The translations under genes and the position numbers were made by a program. Below, piece by piece: positions 7,292-11,364 of a stretch of DNA of 11,364 nucleotides (positions are counted from its first letter, which is position 1; each line of letters opens with the position of its first letter). The stretch is from Candidatus Methanoperedentaceae archaeon (GTDB taxonomy: Archaea > Halobacteriota > Methanosarcinia > Methanosarcinales > Methanoperedenaceae): the NCBI GenBank assembly GCA_027371625.1, contig DAHXMQ010000428.1:1-11364 (forward strand). The letters run 5' to 3'. Below the pieces are notes generated by a model that saw only the letters and a list, made by a program, of their open reading frames with translations, made no database searches and was not told the origin of the DNA.

Positions 7292-7549
7292 TCATTCATT
7301 ATGAAAAGAAATGTTGTGGTGTGTGAAGGTTTCCTCTTCGAATTTCCTGCACCAGCCGCAGTATTCCGACCCCGCATACACAAATACCGGTTTGCCCTGT
7401 ACTTTTGCAGCTTCGAGCGATGCTGTTACATTGGTACTGAATGTCACTCCTTTTAGAGTGAGCTTGCCGGCATCAGAGCCGGTCGATTGAGCCAGATTGC
7501 CTGCGAATAGCACAAGCAGGGCAAGCAATACGAATATCATTTTTTTCAA
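7292..7549 (-). CDS. Truncated thioredoxin-like exported protein (CGWC motif)
   Basis: This 85-residue product has a signal peptide or anchor (about 1-20), then the first half of a thioredoxin-like domain: KPVFVYAGSEYCGWC (Cys64, Cys67) and the following helix FEEETF. The complete homologue at 4020-4502 continues about 80 residues past its active site, but here the frame stops 18 residues after the CXXC. It lacks the cis-Pro loop and the last strands. The next gene's Shine-Dalgarno and ATG follow after 26 bases, leaving no room for the rest. The start is TTG at 7549, giving the n-region MKK; an ATG at 7540 has better spacing from the AGGA at 7554-7551 and could be the real start. It may be a decayed gene or a working miniature dithiol protein. 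Confidence 0.6.
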   Translation of the reverse strand: MKKMIFVLLALLVLFAGNLAQSTGSDAGKLTLKGVTFSTNVTASLEAAKVQGKPVFVYAGSEYCGWCRKFEEETFTHHNISFHNE

Positions 7550-7561
7550 ATCCTATCGTAG

Positions 7562-7587
7562 TTTACGATGCATGTAAAGTAATATAA
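7562..7587 (-). promoter_or_regulatory. Promoter and palindromic operator candidate for the minus-strand redox genes
   Basis: On the minus strand TTATATT (7587-7581) is a good TATA box, about 26 bases before a likely start near 7558. Directly after it lies the palindrome TTTAC-ATGCATC-GTAAA (7578-7562). The same TTTAC-N7-GTAAA core follows the TATA-like box of ccdA at 930-946. The placement suggests a repressor or redox-sensing factor common to both units. Confidence 0.5.
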
Positions 7588-7611
7588 GGATTGTGGTTAG
7601 TTCTCATGTAT

Positions 7612-7640
7612 AAAAAAGCTGAGGAGCCGTATGGCTCCTT
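7612..7640 (-). terminator. Hairpin plus T-run terminator after the lipoprotein gene
   Basis: AGGAGCC (7622-7628) and GGCTCCT (7633-7639) form a perfect 7-bp stem with a GTAT loop. Read on the minus strand, it begins a few bases after the lipoprotein stop codon and is followed by AGC and six T residues (7617-7612). This looks like an intrinsic-style terminator separating the lipoprotein from the downstream promoter at 7562-7587. Confidence 0.65.
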
Positions 7641-7645
7641 CATTG

Positions 7646-8179
7646 TCAGTAATATCCCGGGTACGAGGTCACAGTTACTGTCGGAGTTGCTGTTACTGAA
7701 GTTATCGTGGGTATGGTAATGTTTATCATCTTTTCCGCAGACCAGTAATTTGCCCCATCGATGATAGCATGTGCCCTGAAATAAAAGATTCCTGTCTTGC
7801 TGATGGTTATGTTTGCACTGAAATTATTTGGTATTGTTCCACTCTGCGGCGTTGTCCAGCTTGGATAGCTCGTAAGCGTCAGGTTCCCTGACTTCGAATC
7901 CGGACCATAGTAAACTGCCGTGTTGTTTATAGTCTCCTGTACCGGGCTGTTGACCCTCCATGATACCGTAAAGCTCTGACCTGCTGCTGCCGTAGCAGGC
8001 GCACTTAAAACCTCAACACTGTAGGGTATGGGCGTTGCCGCAGGCGCAGGTGTTGCAGTGGGTGCAGGCGTTGCCGTAGGCGTCGGAGTAGCCTGCGGCG
8101 GCGGTGCGCTCACGCAGCCCGAGATGATCAACGACGATACCATAGCGATTAGCGCTAAACTTATTCTTCCCCTAAACAT
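7646..8179 (-). CDS. Lipoprotein with Thr/Pro/Ala linker and one beta-sandwich domain
   Basis: This 177-residue exported protein has a hydrophobic signal ending in the lipobox LIISGC (Cys22), so it is probably lipid-anchored on the outer face of the membrane. A spacer of ATPTPTATPAP-type repeats (about 29-50) follows, then a single immunoglobulin-like domain (about 53-157: VEVLSAP, GQSFTVSWRV, FSANITISKTGIFYFRAHA) and a Thr/Val-rich tail ending in SYPGYY. There is no cysteine after the lipobox and no catalytic motif, so a binding or structural role is the most that can be said. GGAGGT three bases before the ATG is a strong ribosome binding site. It has its own terminator, so it is probably not in the same transcript as the redox genes downstream. 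Confidence 0.7.
   Translation of the reverse strand: MFRGRISLALIAMVSSLIISGCVSAPPPQATPTPTATPAPTATPAPAATPIPYSVEVLSAPATAAAGQSFTVSWRVNSPVQETINNTAVYYGPDSKSGNLTLTSYPSWTTPQSGTIPNNFSANITISKTGIFYFRAHAIIDGANYWSAEKMINITIPTITSVTATPTVTVTSYPGYY
8034..8093 (-). repeat. Tandem 18-bp units encoding the lipoprotein linker
   Basis: Three consecutive 18-base units start at 8034, 8052 and 8070, each beginning GTTGC (plus strand) with a partial fourth. They encode the Ala-Thr-Pro repeats of the lipoprotein. Unit count could vary between strains through slippage. A similar but shorter linker occurs in the PCYCGC protein (about 6683-6712). Confidence 0.55.
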
Positions 8180-8182
8180 AAT

Positions 8183-8188
8183 ACCTCC
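8183..8188 (-). promoter_or_regulatory. Strong Shine-Dalgarno of the lipoprotein gene
   Basis: GGAGGT on the minus strand lies three bases before the ATG at 8179 and fixes that start. A weak TATA-like TTTTAAGT lies further up (8219-8212), inside a 6-bp inverted repeat GATGGT...ACCATC (8206-8224) that abuts the stop codon of the radical SAM gene and could instead be a weak terminator. Confidence 0.45.
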
Positions 8189-8223
8189 AAGGGTAATTTA
8201 TTTATGATGGTACTTAAAACCAT

Positions 8224-9846
8224 CTACCAGCACATATAATCCAGCATCTTTCCCCTGACGGATGTCCGATTGATGATATCCTTCCCATTCCTGAAAGGTC
8301 TTCCCCGTATTATCTCAGCCGCCTGCTTTTTCCCAAAAAGCATCTCTATAATTTTAAAGGGGAGGTGATTAATATCAAGAGGCAAAGGTACGCCCGTTAT
8401 AGACCTGTGACCATGGTCTGTCACAAGTATGTCAAAGCTCCTGTTCAACTCAAGTTTCATGGGGATGCCCACGAGAAGAGGGTATGAACCGAGCTGGCGC
8501 CCGAATGTTATCTTATCGTGGATTTCTGTATGCACATCCTTCATTATTGTACCTGTTGGCACGATGCGCCGCAGCATGGGAAGGTCTATCTCGTTCCTGA
8601 TTTTTTCCTTGTAGCGCAGGAAGGTATGCTTTTTAATACCCTCATCGAAGCCATATATCGGAGTACCTGCAAATGTCATCACCTGTCTGATATTCACCCT
8701 GCGCACCATGAGATTGCTTTCCAGCACTTTTTTCAGGAATTCAAGGTTAAGCTCAAAGGTCTTCTCCGTCTCGCCTTTTAACCCGTGCACGAAGTTTATC
8801 CCCGGCAAAAGTTCGGGAAGACCGCTTGTTCCACGCGCTGCCCCAACCTCATTCAAGAGCTTTACAGCATCAAATACCTCATCAGGCGAAGCTTTCAGGT
8901 CGTTTGCCTCTATTACATCAGGGTCTGCGCTTTCCATGCCAAGCGCAGCTACATCCCCTGATGTATGGTATTTCACAATGATTTTCGCAATCTCCAGCGA
9001 TTCCTCAGGAAACCTTGCAAGGGTTGCCGGGTTGGCATTGTCCATGTGTAATACCAAAAGTGCAGGTGCAGCATTTCGTATCCCGCTGTATAGTTCCTCT
9101 ATTGCTTCAGGATTCGGGACTCCGTTTTTCGCACGGTACATGAACAGATCAGGCTGCCTCCCTATCCTGAAATACCGCGCCCCTTGAGCATAGAGCACCG
9201 AAACTTCACTGATAACATCCTTTATTTCCCGATAATCGGGTCTTCCATAGAACGGCTCTGTGCAGAAGGAGCAGTGCGAGTGGCGCGGGCAGCCCCGATA
9301 AGTTTCAAGCTCGCACATTACATAAGGATAATCAGGATGCTGCCTGATTATAAAGGCGCCTTTCTCTCCCCATCTTCCGATCTCGGAAGTTGTCCTCATT
9401 CTGTGCCCAACGCTTTCTGGATTTTTTATGTTGTCCATCAAATCATAGACAAATGCTTCGATATCCTTTTTTGCAAGAGTCATGCCTTCTACTGCCAGTG
9501 CTTTTGCAGATGAGCCACCCTCCTCGCCAAAACCAAGCCTTATGGGTCCTCCGATAATCTTAGTGCCCTCAAGATGCGAAAGTTCGATGATTTCGCTTCG
9601 TGTTATAGGCACTGCTCTCAGGTATTTCCCAGGCACTGTCATTCCTGCAACTATGGCGATGAGGTCGAAATTTATTTTCTCTCTGCGCTGGCGCATTTCG
9701 TCTATGGTGCGATATGATATATCTTCGGGCTTTACCCCCTTTTCCACAAGTGCGCCTGCTATGTACCTCGGATATGGCGACAGGTAAGGAGGAACGCCGA
9801 GGCATGCAGGTTCATCCACATATCCAGCGATTATCAGGACGCGCAT
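8224..9846 (-). CDS. Archaeal radical SAM protein with C-terminal helix-hairpin-helix (COG1031-like)
   Basis: This 540-residue soluble protein has three parts. Residues 1-130 form a Rossmann-like N-terminal domain (MRVLIIAGYVDE, FDLIAIVAGMTVPG, KIIGGPIRLGF). The radical SAM core starts near 175 with Cys186, Cys192 and Cys195 in GCPRHSHCSFC, a CX5CX2C spacing rather than CX3CX2C, followed by core motifs such as ALGMESADPDVIEAND (302-317). The C-terminus (about 494-525, ending AAEIIRGRPFRNGKDI) looks like a helix-hairpin-helix. This order matches the archaeal family COG1031, of unknown substrate. The ATG at 9846 lies 38 bases from the divergent tldE-like ATG and seems to be served by a leaderless promoter. 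The chemistry (a 4Fe-4S cluster cleaving SAM) is known for the superfamily; the reaction is not. Confidence 0.82.
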   Translation of the reverse strand: MRVLIIAGYVDEPACLGVPPYLSPYPRYIAGALVEKGVKPEDISYRTIDEMRQRREKINFDLIAIVAGMTVPGKYLRAVPITRSEIIELSHLEGTKIIGGPIRLGFGEEGGSSAKALAVEGMTLAKKDIEAFVYDLMDNIKNPESVGHRMRTTSEIGRWGEKGAFIIRQHPDYPYVMCELETYRGCPRHSHCSFCTEPFYGRPDYREIKDVISEVSVLYAQGARYFRIGRQPDLFMYRAKNGVPNPEAIEELYSGIRNAAPALLVLHMDNANPATLARFPEESLEIAKIIVKYHTSGDVAALGMESADPDVIEANDLKASPDEVFDAVKLLNEVGAARGTSGLPELLPGINFVHGLKGETEKTFELNLEFLKKVLESNLMVRRVNIRQVMTFAGTPIYGFDEGIKKHTFLRYKEKIRNEIDLPMLRRIVPTGTIMKDVHTEIHDKITFGRQLGSYPLLVGIPMKLELNRSFDILVTDHGHRSITGVPLPLDINHLPFKIIEMLFGKKQAAEIIRGRPFRNGKDIINRTSVRGKMLDYMCW

Positions 9847-9854
9847 AGGTTATC

Positions 9855-9860
9855 TTTATA
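9855..9860 (+). promoter_or_regulatory. TATA box for the tldE-like gene
   Basis: TTTATA lies 25-30 bases before the ATG at 9885. The usual archaeal TATA-to-start distance puts transcription start at or next to that ATG, implying a leaderless mRNA. No Shine-Dalgarno sequence is present, in keeping with this. Confidence 0.5.
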
Positions 9861-9869
9861 GTGCTTCAA

Positions 9870-9876
9870 TTTAAAT
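9870..9876 (-). promoter_or_regulatory. TATA-like element for the radical SAM gene
   Basis: ATTTAAA on the minus strand is centred about 27 bases before the radical SAM ATG at 9846, again predicting a leaderless transcript. It interleaves with the opposite promoter, so the two cannot easily be occupied together. Confidence 0.4.
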
Positions 9877-9884
9877 TAATTCCT

Positions 9885-11204
9885 ATGACTGATATTTTTG
9901 AGCATGCATATAAAGTCCTTAAGCTTACGGAAAAAGCAGGAGCGGATGAGGCTGAGATTTTTTGTGTAAAGGGCAGGTCTGTTACTGTCGATGTGCAGAA
10001 GGATGCCATCGACCTTGCCAAGGAGAGCCTCGTCTCAGGCATCGGAATAAGAGCAAGCGTGAACGGCGCAGTGGGTTTTTCAAGCACCAATGATATGGAG
10101 AAAATCGAAGAAGCCTGTGCTCTCGCAGTAAAATCTGCAAGGGTGAGAGGCAGCGACCCTCTCTGGTCGGGTCTCCCGGGGAAAAAAAAGCCTGCCAGTG
10201 TTAAGGGGATTTTTGATGAGAAGCTTGCAGATATCGAAATCGAGTCTTGCATCGATTATACCTTGGAGATGATCGGAGGAGCGAAATCCAATCCTTCTGT
10301 CGTGCCCACGTCAGGGCATTTCGTATGCGGTTCTTCAACTAAACTTGTTCTAAACTCAAACGGGGTTGAAATAAAGGAAAAGGATACTATTGTGGAGGCT
10401 TCGGTGGATACCATCACAAAGGATGTGCCGCTGTCAACTGCTTCTGAATTCGATATGTCAAGAAACCTTGACATTGATTTCCATAAGATTGGAGAGAAGG
10501 CATCGCAGCTTGCCCTTCGATCTCAGAATGGCATAAGCGCGCAGACATGCGATTGTGCTGTGCTTCTTGAACCTATGGCTTTTGCAGACATCCTGGAGAA
10601 CACCCTTACTGCCTCGCTGAACGCTGATAATGTACAGAAAGGACGTTCTGCATTGATAGGAAAAATGAATATGAGTATTGGTGCTGATGAACTTTCTATC
10701 ATCGATGACGGAACCTTTGCTGAAGGTCTGGGGACATCGGCATGCGATGACGAAGGTACACCATCTCAGAGAAATTTTGTTATTAAAAACGGTGCGCTGT
10801 CATCATTCCTTTATGATTGCTATACTGCGGGAAAGGAGAAAAAAGAAAGCACGGGCAATGCAGTCCGCGGCTCCTTCACTTCCACGCCCGTGATTGGCAT
10901 ACGCAACCTGATTATCGAACATCCTTCCTTTGATATTATTAACGAGACAAAAAGCGGCGTGATTGTTAATACAGTAATCGGGGCACACACTGCAAACCCC
11001 ATTTCAGGGGATTTCTCTGTTGAAGCGAGAAATTCTTTCCTGATCAAAAACGGCGAGATTTCCTCGCCCATAAAGTCGATGATGATCTCGGGGAATATCT
11101 TCGATGTGCTTAAGAATATAGACGGCATAGGAAAGGATACACGAAAAGTGGGGAATGTTATTACACCCACTGTTAGAGTGTCAAAAATGAGAGTAGTGGG
11201 ATAA
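9885..11204 (+). CDS. TldE/PmbA-like protein (TldD/PmbA metalloprotease family, non-catalytic subunit type)
   Basis: This 439-residue cytosolic protein is close to the length of bacterial PmbA/TldE (about 450). Typical blocks are an N-terminal domain (about 1-110: ADEAEIF, GIGIRASVNGAVGFSST), a middle region (CDCAVLLEPMAFADILENTL, about 222-241) and the C-terminal barrel: DDGTFAEGLGTSACDDEG (274-291), YTAGKEKKESTGNAVRG (313-329), GVIVNTVIGAHTANPISGDFS (358-378) and MISGN (400-404). No HExxxH zinc motif is present, so it is the TldE rather than the TldD type. In bacteria TldD and TldE act as a pair that trims peptides; no tldD is in this window. I prefer ATG 9885 over the in-frame GTG 9861, because the GTG directly abuts the TATA box and 9885 fits a leaderless start. 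Confidence 0.88.
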   Translation: MTDIFEHAYKVLKLTEKAGADEAEIFCVKGRSVTVDVQKDAIDLAKESLVSGIGIRASVNGAVGFSSTNDMEKIEEACALAVKSARVRGSDPLWSGLPGKKKPASVKGIFDEKLADIEIESCIDYTLEMIGGAKSNPSVVPTSGHFVCGSSTKLVLNSNGVEIKEKDTIVEASVDTITKDVPLSTASEFDMSRNLDIDFHKIGEKASQLALRSQNGISAQTCDCAVLLEPMAFADILENTLTASLNADNVQKGRSALIGKMNMSIGADELSIIDDGTFAEGLGTSACDDEGTPSQRNFVIKNGALSSFLYDCYTAGKEKKESTGNAVRGSFTSTPVIGIRNLIIEHPSFDIINETKSGVIVNTVIGAHTANPISGDFSVEARNSFLIKNGEISSPIKSMMISGNIFDVLKNIDGIGKDTRKVGNVITPTVRVSKMRVVG

Positions 11205-11213
11205 TCATTAACG

Positions 11214-11222
11214 TTATAATAA
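11214..11222 (+). promoter_or_regulatory. TATA box for rtcB
   Basis: TTATAATAA is centred about 27 bases before the ATG at 11246, which predicts a leaderless start there. No clear terminator separates it from the tldE-like gene, whose stop is about 10 bases upstream. Confidence 0.4.
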
Positions 11223-11245
11223 AAAATATCGGGTGAAAAATTAGC

Positions 11246-11364
11246 ATGCCATCTGGAGAAATGCAGTTCGAAAAACCTGAATTTATCAAAGTCTCGGACG
11301 TGGTCTGGGATATACCGCAAAGTTTTAAGCAGGGAATGAGGGTGCCTGCAAGGATGGTTGCAAC
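11246..11364 (+). CDS. rtcB: RtcB-type RNA ligase, 5' fragment running off the window
   Basis: Only the first 39 codons are present. They contain VWDIPQSFKQGMRVPARMVA, which resembles the conserved N-terminus of archaeal RtcB (tryptophan-x-IP followed by a GMRVPAR-type segment). RtcB joins 2',3'-cyclic-phosphate and 5'-OH RNA ends with GTP and Mn, and in archaea it seals tRNA exons after intron removal. The catalytic residues lie beyond the edge. The start could be the ATG at 11246 (preferred from TATA spacing) or the ATG at 11261, which is preceded by GGAG at too short a spacing. Confidence 0.75.
   Translation, partial: MPSGEMQFEKPEFIKVSDVVWDIPQSFKQGMRVPARMVA

Noticed and set aside
8206..8224. 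GATGGT...ACCATC inverted repeat as a firm terminator
   Set aside because: The stem is only 6 bp with no T-run after it on the minus strand, so it is mentioned only as a weak possibility.
8708..9187. 159-residue plus-strand frame inside the radical SAM gene
   Set aside because: The minus strand encodes a continuous recognisable radical SAM core here, and the plus frame is Ser-rich without homology signs.
9861..9884. GTG start at 9861 for the tldE-like gene, adding eight residues
   Set aside because: It directly abuts the TATA box, too close for transcription to begin upstream of it, and the extra residues do not look like the family N-terminus.
10820..11320. 166-residue antisense frame over the tldE-like 3' end and the rtcB start
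   Set aside because: It overlaps two recognised plus-strand genes and carries no motif; it is a by-product of their codon pattern.

Overview
The window reads as a piece of euryarchaeal chromosome, most likely from a Methanosarcinales relative rich in c-type cytochromes (the ANME-2d / Methanoperedens type would fit; this is inference from gene content). The signs are TATA boxes placed for leaderless transcripts, an archaeal lipobox protein and a DUF11-type surface protein with Pro-Thr-Glu linkers, an archaeal radical SAM protein with a C-terminal helix-hairpin-helix, an archaeal-type TldE, and the start of RtcB.

Layout. 1-916 (+) is the 3' part of a surface protein whose 5' end is disrupted. 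Bases 1-14 and 81-94 are a perfect inverted repeat. If the 66 bases between them are flipped on paper, an uninterrupted reading frame appears that completes the missing start of a DUF11-like domain. 957-1694 (+) is a CcdA-type thiol:disulfide transmembrane transporter. Converging on it is a minus-strand series that reads, in transcription order: a lipoprotein (8179-7646), a shortened thioredoxin-like protein (7549-7292), a membrane-anchored PCYCGC-motif protein (7265-5964), a polytopic NapH/CcoG-like 4Fe-4S protein (5951-4593), a membrane-anchored thioredoxin (4502-4020) and a CcmF-type haem lyase with an extra OB-fold-like insert (4018-1691). Further on, a radical SAM/HhH protein (9846-8224, minus) and a TldE/PmbA-like protein (9885-11204, plus) diverge from a 38-base promoter region, and RtcB starts at 11246 and runs off the end.

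How the parts fit. 957-7549 looks like an extracytoplasmic redox module. CcdA would carry reducing equivalents across the membrane. The thioredoxins and perhaps the Cys-rich PCYCGC protein would pass them to apocytochrome CXXCH thiols, and CcmF would attach haem. The polytopic Fe-S protein could supply or drain electrons. The promoters of ccdA and of the minus-strand series carry the same 17-base palindrome (TTTAC-N7-GTAAA) right behind the TATA box, which suggests shared control. No tRNA, rRNA, CRISPR array or transposase was seen, and no gene-free stretch exceeds about 100 bases.
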